Source of the DNA: Agrobacterium vitis
Lineage (GTDB): Bacteria; Pseudomonadota; Alphaproteobacteria; Rhizobiales; Rhizobiaceae
Reading direction: 5' to 3'
Assembly (NCBI RefSeq): GCF_013337045.2
Contig: NZ_CP118259.1
Location: 806,001 to 870,000, forward strand
Length of the DNA stretch: 64,000 nucleotides
A program made the translations under genes and the position numbers. The notes under the pieces were generated by a model. That model was not told where the DNA came from and did not search any database. It saw nothing but the letters and a program-made list of their open reading frames with translations. Below are positions 25,365 to 34,442 of the stretch, in pieces. Position 1 is the stretch's first letter; every line of letters starts with the position of its first letter.

Positions 25365-26158
25365 AATGACCTCCAGTCAAGTTTCATTAGGGTCTGGGCT
25401 TGTTTGGCTGAAGGACAGCATTTCCTGCCCCCATTCCCGTTAACGTATGAAACGGACGATCCACCGCCTCGCTTCTGGATTTGAAAATACAAAACGCTGC
25501 TGCGCTTGCAATCGACAAACGGCAAACGGGGCAGTTTCGCCATAGCCTTCCCCGTTTGATGTTGCTGAAAGGACACAAAGCTATGGCCGAACCGGGGCAT
25601 TTGTTTACTGTTTGTTAAGAAACGCTTTGAAAAACAAAGGCTAACGCCAAGCACCTGAAAACCGGCTTGAATTTCGACCTCATCCGAAATGCGGCAAATT
25701 CGGGCGATTCGATGCCTAAGAGTGCTGTTTGGAGGCGATCTCAGGTGAAGTCGCTTCAAGGTGAGACGATGTTTTCAACAGCCTCTCCGGCACGCAGTGT
25801 AGCAAAATCGGACTGAGGACAGCCAGAATCGGTGGCGATTCTATTTTAGACCCTTGCGATTCTCTCAACCAATCGCGGTGTCGCTCGTTACCTGACGAGG
25901 TTCGGGAATGTAGCCCGCTTGTTGCAGGGAAAGTGCGCCCGCCTTTCTTATAAGGGCAGTCTTCGTATAAGGGCAATTAACGGCATTCAAAACGAGACAG
26001 AGCAGCGTGGTCGTACGGGACGAGCATGCTGGAATTGCCCAGGCCGGCACGGTGGTGCGCGGTTTGCTTTGTTTGTCATGAGGAAATGGCGCCTTTATCG
26101 TGGAAGTTGGCGAAAAGCGCTTGCAATCGAATCTACGACGACATAATCAGACCGCACC
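25365..26158. other. Long intergenic region between porin and tRNA-Ser
   Basis: The 794-base region should hold the promoter and long leader of the second porin gene on the minus strand. AAACGGGG (25524-25531) pairs with CCCCGTTT (25550-25557) in this leader. Reading frames in it, such as minus strand 25361-25759, have no recognisable product. No gene is visible between 25760 and the tRNA promoter. Confidence 0.5.
26121..26149 (+). promoter_or_regulatory. Promoter candidate of tRNA-Ser
   Basis: TTGCAA at 26121-26126 and CATAAT at 26142-26147 (or TAATCA at 26144-26149, giving 17-base spacing) sit 10-15 bases before the mature 5' end. The position fits a tRNA promoter; the match is moderate. 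Confidence 0.4.
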
Positions 26159-26248
26159 GGAGAGGTGGCCGAGTGGTCGAAGGCGCTCCCCTGCTAAGGG
26201 AGTATACCAGAGATGGTATCGTGGGTTCGAATCCCATCCTCTCCGCCA
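26159..26248 (+). tRNA. tRNA-Ser (anticodon GCU)
   Basis: The 90-base gene folds with acceptor stem GGAGAGG (26159-26165) pairing with CCTCTCC (26238-26244), discriminator G, and encoded CCA at 26246-26248. The anticodon stem CTCCC/GGGAG surrounds the loop CTGCTAA with anticodon GCT at 26193-26195. There is a long variable arm (TATACCAGAGATGGTATC) and the T-loop TTCGAAT. The long variable arm is the mark of a type II serine tRNA. It reads AGC/AGU codons. Confidence 0.97.
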
Positions 26249-26321
26249 TCAAACATTCTTCCATTCAGTCATGTCATAACAATCAAAACAGTTCGCTTCT
26301 GTCATTGAACAAGTGATTGTT

Positions 26322-27209
26322 TTACCTGCGGCTCAGGAACCGCTCGATATCGTCTGCAAGCGGCATGAGATGCAGCAGGGGGGCATGGCCCTGGCCATCG
26401 GCGATGACCAGGCTGGCCGAGGGATGGCGAGCGATCATTGATTCGCTTGCCTGCTTGGATAGCAGCTGCGAATGCTCACCGCGAATGATCAGCAGAGGGA
26501 AGGGGGCCAGCGCCTCATATTGCGCCCATAAATCCGGGATGGGCTTGCTGAAATCGATGCTGGAAATTTGTGCTGCAATCGCCGGATCGTAGTCGGCGAC
26601 GGGGATACTGTTTTCGTCGCGATAGAGTGCCTGTGCCATGTCTTCCCAATCCTGCTGTTCCAGCACCGGAAACGTCGCACCATGCACGGATTTGAGATAA
26701 TCAGGGCAATCCGCCCAGGTCTTTGGTCCGCCACTGCCGCTCAGGTAATCCCTGATGGCGATCAGGCCCTCTTTTTCCAGAACCGGTCCCACATCGTTGA
26801 GAATCACTCTGCGAATACGGCTGGAATGCATGACGGCCAGGAAATGCAGCAGAAGTCCGCCTCTGGATGTGCCGATAAAATCTGCCTGAGCAACGGCAAG
26901 CTCATCCAGTACGGCGACCACGTCGGCCATTTCCGTCAAAAGATTGTAGTTCTTAGGGTCCGGATCACGCCCGGAGCCGCCACGACCGCGCGAATCGATG
27001 CAGATCACCCGTCTTCCGCCCGCAGAAAGCCGCCGCGCCAGTTGCGTGAAATCGCGGTGATTGCGGGTCAGGCCGGGCAGGCAGACGACCGGGGGCTGCG
27101 CGGCTAGTTGGGTGTCGTCGCTAGCTTGGTAATCGCGCGCAAACAGTTGCATACCATCGGCAGCTATAACCGTCCGATCTTGAAAGGTCCCACTCTCCAG
27201 GTGTTGCAT
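26322..27209 (-). CDS. Alpha/beta hydrolase
   Basis: The 295-residue protein has the alpha/beta hydrolase fold, with VCLPGLTRN as the oxyanion loop and the nucleophile Ser115 in GTSRGG. An aspartate lies in the LIIRGEHSQLL region and the catalytic His in DGQGHAP near the C-terminus. RGRGGSGRDPDPKNYNLLTE is a conserved stretch in this rhizobial group. There is no signal peptide, so it is cytoplasmic. AGGAG eight bases upstream sets the ATG at 27209. It starts just 42 bases after the transglycosylase stop and may be cotranscribed with it. The substrate is unknown. Confidence 0.85.
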   Translation of the reverse strand: MQHLESGTFQDRTVIAADGMQLFARDYQASDDTQLAAQPPVVCLPGLTRNHRDFTQLARRLSAGGRRVICIDSRGRGGSGRDPDPKNYNLLTEMADVVAVLDELAVAQADFIGTSRGGLLLHFLAVMHSSRIRRVILNDVGPVLEKEGLIAIRDYLSGSGGPKTWADCPDYLKSVHGATFPVLEQQDWEDMAQALYRDENSIPVADYDPAIAAQISSIDFSKPIPDLWAQYEALAPFPLLIIRGEHSQLLSKQASESMIARHPSASLVIADGQGHAPLLHLMPLADDIERFLSRR

Positions 27210-27251
27210 GCCGTGAACTCCTGTTGTCGTTACCTGATCCGCGATCAGCCG

Positions 27252-29336
27252 TTAGCGGCCATAGCGAAGATCGTGCTCGATATCTGCGGTCTGCCCCAGC
27301 CGGGTCTTGTAGATCTGGTAGTTTTCCATGACGCGCTGTACATAGCCGCGCGTTTCGGGGAAGGGGATGCGCTCGATCCAGTCGACCACGTCATCAATCG
27401 GCATGCCGCGCGGATCGCCATAGCGATTGATCCATTCCGGCACCCGCTTTGGTCCGGCATTATAGGCAATGAACGTCAATATATAGGAGCCGCCGAAAGC
27501 GTCGATCTGTTCGCCCAGATAATGGGCGCCGAGCGTGGCATTATAAGCGGCGTCCTGGGTCAACCGATCCGGTGAAAATGTCATGTCATGACGCTTGGCG
27601 ACGGCCTTTGCCGTGGCTGGCATCAGTTGCAGCAGGCCCTTGGCATTGGCGGCGGACACGGCTGCCGGGTTGAATGCGCTTTCCTGACGGGCAATGGCAT
27701 AGGCCAGAGCCTTGCCGGAGCCGGCAATATTGGCGGAAGCCGGAATGACGCCGATGGGAAAGGCCAGGGCCGGCACGTTTATGCCACGGCCATAGGCGGT
27801 CTTGCCCACTTGCAACGACAATTGGTGATTGCCGGCGCGTTCGGCCTTGGAGGCGAGAAGCGCCAGTTCTCCAGGGCTTTGCAATTGTTCGGCCAAGGCC
27901 CGGTAAAGGCTTGCGCCGCGCCATTCGTGACCGGCGGCCTTGTAACGATCGATAGCAATAATGGCTTCCCGGCTGGCGAATCGACGGCGGTCTTCGTCCG
28001 TCGGTGTGGGGTAGCGAATGTCGAGCCGTGTCTGCTTCAGGCGGGCGCCAGCCAATTGCCCATAGAATGTTCCGGGATAATCGGCTGCCTTGACGAAATC
28101 CTGTCTCGCTGCGGTCGGATTGCCCTGTGCTTCATCGGCACGCCCCAGCCAATAATAGGCGCGCGAGGCCGACAATGGACGATTCGACGCCTCGACAATC
28201 CGGCGAAAATGCTGGGCTGCGGTTTTCGGATCATTGAGGCCGCGCAGGGCATACCAGCCCGCATGAAACTCGGCATCGACGATATCGACCGGGTCGGTCG
28301 CGGTGTAGCCAGCGGCAACCTGATAGGCCAGCCGGTATTTGCCGTCATCGGCAAGGCCGCGCGCCACAATACGCCGCTCGTTCCACCATTCGCCTGGATT
28401 GACCAATCGTGACGCGTCTCTGGGCACAAGCGCCAGCAGCTTTGCCGCGTCCTGGTAATTGTCCTGACGGCGCTGATACTCGATCTTGACGAACAGCAAT
28501 GCGGGGTCATTGCCAAACCGTGCGCTGGCGGCCTGAACCAGCGCCACGGCCTTGGGCGAACGGCTGTTGACGGCCATCCAGGCGGCATAAAGAGCCTGCG
28601 CATCGCCAAGCGACGCGAATCGCTTGGCCTGGGCGGTGCGGCCGCGATACATCAGATAATCCATCCGCAGCTTGTGATCGGCGCGGGTCAGCAAGCCGCC
28701 GAATTCGCTCAGGATGCGGTCTTCGGTGGCAATCTCCAGCGGTTGGTTGCGCCACAGGTCTTTCAGGATAAAAACGGCGCGGCTGCGATTGCCGCTTGCC
28801 ACCAGGGCGCGGGTCAGGATGATCGTGCCTTCTGCCGTTTCCGGCTTGGTCTCTCCGAAGGCTGCCAGTACATCCGGGGCTGGCGGGTTTTCGCGCAACA
28901 GCGCTTTTTCCGAATTGGCGCGGAAGGCGGAAAGCCCCGGCCAGCCTTTCAGCTCGCGCTGGGCATTGGCAATTTCCGAGGAAGGAATACCGGCAAGGCC
29001 CGACATGGCAATCGACCATGTCAGCATATGCCGGTCCAGCCCCTGGGGCATGGCATCGCGAATCGCCAGCGCCAGCGCTCCATTGCGGTCCGAAAGCGCG
29101 TCGAGCCCGGATTTCAGCGGCGACCGTTCGACCGGCATGGGTGCGACCACCGGGATAGAGCCGGTAATGTCTCCAGAAACAGAGGAGGCGGTAGAGGCCG
29201 AAAGCGCCGCTGGACGGTTGGCGGGTGCTGGCACATCCCCGCCACCCAGAAGCGGCTGGGACCAGGACACACCGGCAGGGGCCAGCGCTGCCACACCTAT
29301 GGACAGGGCAAGCTTGAGCAAAATGGTCCGTTTCAT
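27252..29336 (-). CDS. slt: Soluble lytic murein transglycosylase
   Basis: The protein has a signal peptide (MKRTILLKLALSIGVAALA), a long helical TPR-like superhelix of about 450 residues, and a C-terminal SLT lysozyme-like domain. The catalytic Glu is in ARQESAF, followed by AKGLLQLMPATA and the conserved AYNAGPKRVPEWI. It cleaves peptidoglycan glycan strands to 1,6-anhydromuropeptides in the periplasm. The start at 29336 gives a standard signal peptide; in-frame ATGs at 29363 and 29372 would add 9-12 residues and cannot be excluded. It is divergent from dapA. Confidence 0.92.
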   Translation of the reverse strand: MKRTILLKLALSIGVAALAPAGVSWSQPLLGGGDVPAPANRPAALSASTASSVSGDITGSIPVVAPMPVERSPLKSGLDALSDRNGALALAIRDAMPQGLDRHMLTWSIAMSGLAGIPSSEIANAQRELKGWPGLSAFRANSEKALLRENPPAPDVLAAFGETKPETAEGTIILTRALVASGNRSRAVFILKDLWRNQPLEIATEDRILSEFGGLLTRADHKLRMDYLMYRGRTAQAKRFASLGDAQALYAAWMAVNSRSPKAVALVQAASARFGNDPALLFVKIEYQRRQDNYQDAAKLLALVPRDASRLVNPGEWWNERRIVARGLADDGKYRLAYQVAAGYTATDPVDIVDAEFHAGWYALRGLNDPKTAAQHFRRIVEASNRPLSASRAYYWLGRADEAQGNPTAARQDFVKAADYPGTFYGQLAGARLKQTRLDIRYPTPTDEDRRRFASREAIIAIDRYKAAGHEWRGASLYRALAEQLQSPGELALLASKAERAGNHQLSLQVGKTAYGRGINVPALAFPIGVIPASANIAGSGKALAYAIARQESAFNPAAVSAANAKGLLQLMPATAKAVAKRHDMTFSPDRLTQDAAYNATLGAHYLGEQIDAFGGSYILTFIAYNAGPKRVPEWINRYGDPRGMPIDDVVDWIERIPFPETRGYVQRVMENYQIYKTRLGQTADIEHDLRYGR

Positions 29337-29559
29337 CGGCAAACTCGTCCGGAAAATGCGCATAGCTCCCATTAACTCTGACCCCGATTAATGAATGCTT
29401 AATGAAATGGCGTCAATGCGACGAAAATTCCGCATTGAAAAACTGTCATAAAACCGGTCGAACCGTGCTTGTACCGGTGCGGGCCTAGCAGTAATGTGCC
29501 CGCGTTTGATTGCACATTTACGGCTGACCAGGGATTGGCGGCTGTTGGGAGTTCTATGC

Positions 29560-30444
29560 ATGTTCCAGGGTTCCATGCCCGCGCTCGTCACGCCGTTCAC
29601 CGAAACCGGGGCGATTGACGAGAAAGCCTTTGCCGCTCATGTCGAATGGCAGATCGCCGAAGGCAGTTCCGGCCTGGTGCCGGTCGGCACAACAGGCGAA
29701 TCGCCAACCCTGACCCATGCCGAGCACAAACGGGTGGTGGAACTATGTGTCGAAGTGGCTGCCAAGCGGGTTCCGGTGATAGCCGGTGCTGGCTCCAACA
29801 ATACGATGGAAGCCATCGATCTCGCCCAGCACGCCGAAAAGGCCGGGGCCGATGCCGTGCTGGTGGTGACGCCCTATTATAACAAGCCGACCCAAAAGGG
29901 GTTGATTGCGCATTTCTCGGCGATTGCCCAGGCCGTATCTCTGCCGATCATCATCTACAATATTCCGCCGCGCTCGGTAATCGATATGAGCCCGGAAACC
30001 ATGGGCAAGCTGGCCCATACCCATAAGACCATCGTTGGCGTCAAGGACGCCACCGGCAAACTGGAGCGGGTTTCCGAACAGCGCATCACCTGTGGGCACG
30101 ATTTCATCCAACTGTCCGGCGAGGATGCGACCGCGCTTGGCTTCAACGCCCATGGTGGGGTTGGCTGCATCTCGGTGACGGCCAATGTCGCGCCGCGCCT
30201 GTGCGCCGAGTTCCAGGCAGCGACGCTGGCCGGGGATTTCGCCAAGGCGCTTGACTATCAGGATCGGTTGATGCCGCTGCACAAGGCGATTTTCCTGGAG
30301 CCAGGTCTTTGCGGGGCGAAATATGCCCTGTCGCGGCTTGGCCGGATGGGCCGGACCGCACGCCTGCCGCTGTTATCGACGCTGGAAGCCTCGACCGAAG
30401 CTGCCATCGATGCCGCACTTCAACATGCTGGTCTGATGAACTGA
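29560..30444 (+). CDS. dapA: 4-hydroxy-tetrahydrodipicolinate synthase
   Basis: The 294-residue TIM-barrel enzyme condenses pyruvate with aspartate semialdehyde, the first step of the lysine/diaminopimelate branch. The Schiff-base lysine is Lys162 (VGVKDATG), the catalytic tyrosine is Tyr133 (IIYNIPPR), and GTTGES at 43-48 binds substrate. Length is standard. The ATG at 29560 has GGAG nine bases upstream. A GC hairpin follows the stop, and smpB lies downstream on the same strand with its own start 150 bases later. Neighbouring slt means cell-wall precursor and wall-turnover genes are side by side. Confidence 0.97.
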   Translation: MFQGSMPALVTPFTETGAIDEKAFAAHVEWQIAEGSSGLVPVGTTGESPTLTHAEHKRVVELCVEVAAKRVPVIAGAGSNNTMEAIDLAQHAEKAGADAVLVVTPYYNKPTQKGLIAHFSAIAQAVSLPIIIYNIPPRSVIDMSPETMGKLAHTHKTIVGVKDATGKLERVSEQRITCGHDFIQLSGEDATALGFNAHGGVGCISVTANVAPRLCAEFQAATLAGDFAKALDYQDRLMPLHKAIFLEPGLCGAKYALSRLGRMGRTARLPLLSTLEASTEAAIDAALQHAGLMN

Positions 30445-30464
30445 GATCATCAATGGACGGCTGG

Positions 30465-30492
30465 GCCGGAGTTCACATTGGCTCCGGCTTCT
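30465..30492 (+). terminator. Terminator after dapA
   Basis: GCCGGAG (30465-30471) pairs with CTCCGGC (30482-30488) around a ten-base loop, followed by the pyrimidine-rich TTCTTCC. It probably reduces read-through into smpB. Confidence 0.7.
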
Positions 30493-30597
30493 TCCATTCC
30501 TGATATTGCTGTATTACATAAGGCCTACAGACCGGAGTAGTGACCCACCGGCGTTCAACAAAAACAAAAAAGCATTAGGTCGGATTGGACAGAGTTC

Positions 30598-31074
30598 ATG
30601 GCACCCAGAGGCAGCCAGCGCACCGTAAACAAGATCGTCGCGGAAAACCGCAAGGCGCGGTTCAACTATGAGATCATCGACACCTACGAGGCCGGCATCA
30701 TGCTGACCGGCACGGAGGTCAAGTCTCTGCGCGAAGGCAAGGCCAATATTGCCGAATCCTATGCTTCAGACGAGGGTGAGGAAATCTGGCTGATCAATTC
30801 GCATCTGCCGGAATATCTCCAGGCCAACCGTTTCAATCATGAACCCCGCCGTCGCCGCAAATTGCTGCTCAACAAGCGCGAGATCAACCGGCTGCGCGTT
30901 GCCATCAATCGCGAAGGCATGACGCTGGTGCCGTTGAAAATCTATTTCAACGAAAAAGGCCGCGCCAAGCTGGAATTGGCCTTGGCCAAGGGCAAAAAGC
31001 TGCATGACAAGCGCGAGACCGAGAAGGAACGCGACTGGAACCGGCAGAAAAGCCGGTTGCTGAAGACGGGCTGA
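30598..31074 (+). CDS. smpB: SsrA-binding protein
   Basis: The 158-residue protein matches SmpB over its length: [29 protein letters not shown], then [20 protein letters not shown], and the basic C-terminal tail [21 protein letters not shown]. SmpB binds tmRNA and brings it to stalled ribosomes. Conserved [10 protein letters not shown] and the C-terminal helix are intact. No ssrA gene is in the window. The start at 30598 is the family start; its ribosome site is weak. Confidence 0.97.
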   Translation: MAPRGSQRTVNKIVAENRKARFNYEIIDTYEAGIMLTGTEVKSLREGKANIAESYASDEGEEIWLINSHLPEYLQANRFNHEPRRRRKLLLNKREINRLRVAINREGMTLVPLKIYFNEKGRAKLELALAKGKKLHDKRETEKERDWNRQKSRLLKTG

Positions 31075-31087
31075 GATACGTGTGAGT

Positions 31088-31221
31088 TGTCAAAGCGCCG
31101 CGTAGAGTTTGTCAGGGAAAAGTGGAATCCGGTTTTCCCGAAAAGACAAACGAAAACAAAAGAATCTAGAGTCTGTCTGGTTCAATTTGAACCTGACAGA
31201 CTCTAGTACGGCGCTTTGACA
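31088..31221. repeat. Two-module palindromic repeat, copy 2, with terminal inverted repeats
   Basis: The element is bounded by a perfect 13-bp inverted repeat (TGTCAAAGCGCCG at 31088-31100 and its complement at 31209-31221). Inside are GGGAAAA/TTTTCCC (31115-31121 and 31133-31139) and a 41-base palindrome at 31166-31206 with a single mismatch. The core matches the copy near 22877-22970. No coding capacity, so it is a non-autonomous element or a large RNA hairpin. Confidence 0.75.
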
Positions 31222-31236
31222 GGCATGGCATGAGTT

Positions 31237-31515
31237 TTACCGCCCGTGCATCCCAATCAGGAAGGCATAGGCCGCCAGTCGGGCGTGCCGCTCCTGTTCC
31301 TGCCGGGATGAGATATCCCTTTCGTCGAGGCCGATATCGCGCAATTGATGCGCATTCAACTCGCTTATGTTGTTGCTCGGCTTTTCCCCGCCCTGACGCG
31401 AGAAACGGCGCGCCAGAACCGAAGCGATCCAGCGATAGGCCGTCGCAAAGCGGCGGGTGAAACCGCCTCTGGGGGCCAGGACAACACTGTTTTTCGTCGG
31501 ATCTGTCGTGCGCAT
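31237..31515 (-). CDS. DUF1127 domain-containing small protein
   Basis: The 92-residue basic protein contains the DUF1127 pattern ISELNAHQLRDIGLDERDI near residues 49-68. DUF1127 proteins of alphaproteobacteria are short, arginine-rich and often respond to stress or phosphate; some affect RNA turnover, but no single function is set. AAAGGA ten bases before the ATG at 31515 supports the start. It is a single gene between a palindromic repeat and ada. Confidence 0.82.
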   Translation of the reverse strand: MRTTDPTKNSVVLAPRGGFTRRFATAYRWIASVLARRFSRQGGEKPSNNISELNAHQLRDIGLDERDISSRQEQERHARLAAYAFLIGMHGR

Positions 31516-31747
31516 GATCTTTTCCTTTCAAGCGGGCACGAGGACAGGAGCCTACGTCGCGACGACGCAGACAAGCGATGGGTGAGGGGTGAAAAGGTGG
31601 CAAGCCGAGAGCCTTGTTATCCGTCATGGAAACAGGGAATTTTTCCCTTTTCCTGGAAATAGTCTGGCTGCCAGTGGACGCGCGAAAAATGACCGAGATG
31701 CGTCAAATCGTCCAGCGAATGTTTTGAATGACAACGATCAGCGACGC

Positions 31748-32821
31748 TTATGGGTTGTGTTTTATGCGTCGTTCGTGATTGAGCAACCACTGTTTGCGCC
31801 ACAGTCCGCCGCCATAGCCGGTGAGGCTGCCATCCGCGCCGATGACCCGGTGGCATGGTATGACGATAGCGATCTGGTTTGCTCCATTTGCCCGTGCCAC
31901 CACCCGCACGGCGCTTGGACGGTCAAGGGCTGTCGCCAGCTCTGAATAGCTACAGGTCTCCCCCACTGGAATGTGCCGCAGCGCCTGCCACACATCGCGC
32001 TCGAATGGCGTTCCATGTCCGGCCAGTCGGGTTTCGAATCCCCGGGTTTCGAAATCATTCGGATCGCCGCTGAAATAGCGAGCCAGTTCGGCCGCGATTT
32101 GTTCGGTCACGGCGGTTCGCCCAATTGCCACCCCGCAGCCCTGTCTTGTCTTCAGACGGTTCAGTTCCGTTGGCAGGGCAGGCCGGTCGGCAAATTCGAG
32201 CAGATGCAGCGCATGATCGTCAGCAATCGCCAGCATCGGTCCGATCGGTGTGTCGATCCAGTCAGCCTTGAGCAGGCCGAGGTCCTTCATCCGTGCCGGA
32301 GCATTGCCAAGCAATTGGGTGATGGCGGCACGAAAGCCGCTGCCGGATTCATATCCGGCCTCGATTTGCGCTTCGATCACCGCCTCGCCAGCCGCAAGGG
32401 CTTCGGTGCCAAGGCTGATCCGGCGCAACCGTGCCATTTCGATAAAGCTCACTCCGAACCGGCGTTTAAACGCGCGCCGGACCGTGGATGGGTCATGACC
32501 GAGTGCAATGACGTCCGCTTCTTGCCAGCGACGACCGGGATCGGCGTCCAACCGCTCGAGTAAGGCTTTTACCAGCGGATCGGCATGGCCATAGGCGAGA
32601 AGCGGCCGGCAGCGTTTGCAGGGGCGAAAACCGCCTTCAAGGCAGGCGGCAATAGTTTCGGTGAACCGGCAATTTTCCGGTTTGGGTTTGCGCGCCGTAC
32701 AGGTGAAACGGCAGAAAATCCGTGTCGAGGTGACGCAGACATAGGCGAAGCCGTCATAGGACGCATCTTTGGCGACCAGTGCGGCGTAGAGGGTATCGTC
32801 GGAAGGTTGTTTGAACAGCAT
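31748..32821 (-). CDS. ada: Bifunctional DNA methyltransferase/transcription regulator Ada
   Basis: The 357-residue protein has all Ada parts. The N-terminal zinc/methylphosphotriester domain has Cys37, Cys41, Cys68 and Cys71, with the same spacing as E. coli Cys38/42/69/72. An AraC-type helix-turn-helix region (about 85-180) follows. The C-terminal O6-methylguanine methyltransferase domain has its active site at PCHRV, Cys323. It repairs alkylated DNA by self-methylation and, once methylated, activates transcription. No alkA or alkB lies beside it. It is a single gene. Confidence 0.95.
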   Translation of the reverse strand: MLFKQPSDDTLYAALVAKDASYDGFAYVCVTSTRIFCRFTCTARKPKPENCRFTETIAACLEGGFRPCKRCRPLLAYGHADPLVKALLERLDADPGRRWQEADVIALGHDPSTVRRAFKRRFGVSFIEMARLRRISLGTEALAAGEAVIEAQIEAGYESGSGFRAAITQLLGNAPARMKDLGLLKADWIDTPIGPMLAIADDHALHLLEFADRPALPTELNRLKTRQGCGVAIGRTAVTEQIAAELARYFSGDPNDFETRGFETRLAGHGTPFERDVWQALRHIPVGETCSYSELATALDRPSAVRVVARANGANQIAIVIPCHRVIGADGSLTGYGGGLWRKQWLLNHERRIKHNP

Positions 32822-32927
32822 GGGCAGGTTTTACGTCATTCCACCGGACGCCGCCGCCGAAAAACGGGCGTGGATATGCCCGTTTTCAAAATTCTTTGGC
32901 TCGATGAACGATTTTATTTTTCGGTCA

Positions 32928-34442
32928 TCAGGCCGCGTAGCTCTGGTGGTAGGCCCCGGACCGTGGCGTATGCGCCTTCGTCCCTTGCGTCTGGAAACGG
33001 GCCAGCAGCGATGCCAGATGGTCGGATACACCTTGCAGCGTATGGGTTGAGGCGTTGGTTTCCTCCACCATCGAGGCATTCTGCTGGGTCAACTGGTCCA
33101 TACTGGAAATCGCGGCATTGATTTCACTCATCCCGGAGGCCTGTTCCTGGGCGGCCTGGGCTATCGCTGCGATATGGCCGTCCACTTCGCGAACTTGATC
33201 GCTGATGGTGCGCAAGACGTCGCCCGTCTGGTTGACCAGGGCTACGCCATTGGCGACGTCTTTCGACGAGCGGTCGATCAGCGTCTTGATTTCCTTGGCG
33301 GCATTGGCGGAGCGCTGCGCCAGTTCGCGCACTTCCTGGGCGACCACAGCGAAACCCTTGCCTGCCTCGCCCGCGCGTGCGGCTTCTACCCCGGCATTCA
33401 GTGCCAGCAGGTTGGTCTGGAAGGAAATTTCGTCGATGACGCTGATGATCGAGGAAATCTTCGTCGAACTGTCCTCGATAGCGCTCATGGCCGCGACCGC
33501 ATTGCCGACGATCTCGCCCGATTTGCCGGCAGCCTCTGCTGCATGGCTGGCCACCGTCTGGGCTTCGCGGCTGCGCTGCGCCGATTGCTTGGCAATCACG
33601 CTGATTTCCTCCAGCGCCGCAGCCGTCTCTTCAAGGGCGGCGGCCTGTTGTTCGGTGCGCTTGGCCATGTCGTCGGTCGCCCGGGTCAGTTCACGGGTAT
33701 TGGCATTGACCTGGCCTGCTTCGTGGCTGATTTCGTCGAAAGCGCCCGCCAGGGTGGCGACGGCCTTGTTGAAATTGCCGCGCAAGGCCTCGTATTGTGG
33801 CGCAAGCGGCGTGGTGATCTGTGCCGTCAAATTGCCGTTGCTGAGCGCCGCCAACGCATTGTCCAGGGCGCTCAAAGCCTGTTGCTGTTCTTCTTCGATC
33901 CTGGCGCGCTCCGCGGCAATTTTGCTGCGCTCCTCGCCCAAAGCTTCTCCATAGGTGGAAATGGCGAAATCCATATCCAGCATCGTGGCCCGGATCAGCG
34001 CGGAGATTTTTGGAATGGCGCCTTTCAAGCGGCTGCCGAACAGCGTTCCACGCATCTCTGCTTCCAGCACGCCAGTGACCAGGCCTGAGAGAATCAGGCC
34101 ATAGCCGTCGATATACCAGCGCGGGTCGAGGCCCAGCCTTGCATGGGTGCGGCCAATCGTGGTTGCCGAGGCAACATAAGCGCTATCCAGATGACCGGAA
34201 AGCAGATGGCTCCAATGCTGGATCTGTTTCTGTTTGGCATGTTCGATATGGCTGTCGCTGGAAAAGAACTTCGCCGCTTCCGGATGCTGTTTGGCGGTTT
34301 GGTAGAAGATGTCCAGCGTCGGACCGATGGAATGGGCAATGATCGGCTGCAAGCCAGCGACGACCTGCAGATCGCCTGCCGTCAGCTTGAGGAAAGCCAT
34401 TCGCTTGTGAAGTTCGCCATTGTCATCGGTTGCATTAGTCAT
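32928..34442 (-). CDS. Globin-coupled chemoreceptor
   Basis: The 504-residue protein has no membrane helix. Residues 1 to about 175 form a protoglobin sensor domain, with the likely haem-ligand His100 in GRTHARLGLDPRWY, as in HemAT. A short HAMP-like segment and a full methyl-accepting signalling domain follow, with the hairpin tip EISFQTNLLALNAGVEAARAG. It is thus a cytoplasmic haem-based oxygen (or NO) sensor feeding a chemotaxis kinase. Q/E-rich methylation helices are present. No che genes are nearby, so it is an orphan receptor working with a system elsewhere. Confidence 0.92.
   Translation of the reverse strand: MTNATDDNGELHKRMAFLKLTAGDLQVVAGLQPIIAHSIGPTLDIFYQTAKQHPEAAKFFSSDSHIEHAKQKQIQHWSHLLSGHLDSAYVASATTIGRTHARLGLDPRWYIDGYGLILSGLVTGVLEAEMRGTLFGSRLKGAIPKISALIRATMLDMDFAISTYGEALGEERSKIAAERARIEEEQQQALSALDNALAALSNGNLTAQITTPLAPQYEALRGNFNKAVATLAGAFDEISHEAGQVNANTRELTRATDDMAKRTEQQAAALEETAAALEEISVIAKQSAQRSREAQTVASHAAEAAGKSGEIVGNAVAAMSAIEDSSTKISSIISVIDEISFQTNLLALNAGVEAARAGEAGKGFAVVAQEVRELAQRSANAAKEIKTLIDRSSKDVANGVALVNQTGDVLRTISDQVREVDGHIAAIAQAAQEQASGMSEINAAISSMDQLTQQNASMVEETNASTHTLQGVSDHLASLLARFQTQGTKAHTPRSGAYHQSYAA

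Noticed and set aside
23210..25484. Long plus-strand frames (over 300 codons) opposite both porin genes
   Set aside because: They are antisense to genes with signal peptides, correct ends and terminators. Their products are valine/serine-rich with no family features, as expected from the codon bias of the porin genes.
25361..25759. 132-codon minus-strand frame upstream of the second porin
   Set aside because: Basic, unstructured composition, no ribosome site, and its end overlaps the porin start; more likely leader sequence.
26159..26320. tRNA-Ser as an integration site
   Set aside because: No integrase, no repeat of the tRNA 3' end downstream, and the neighbouring genes look native.
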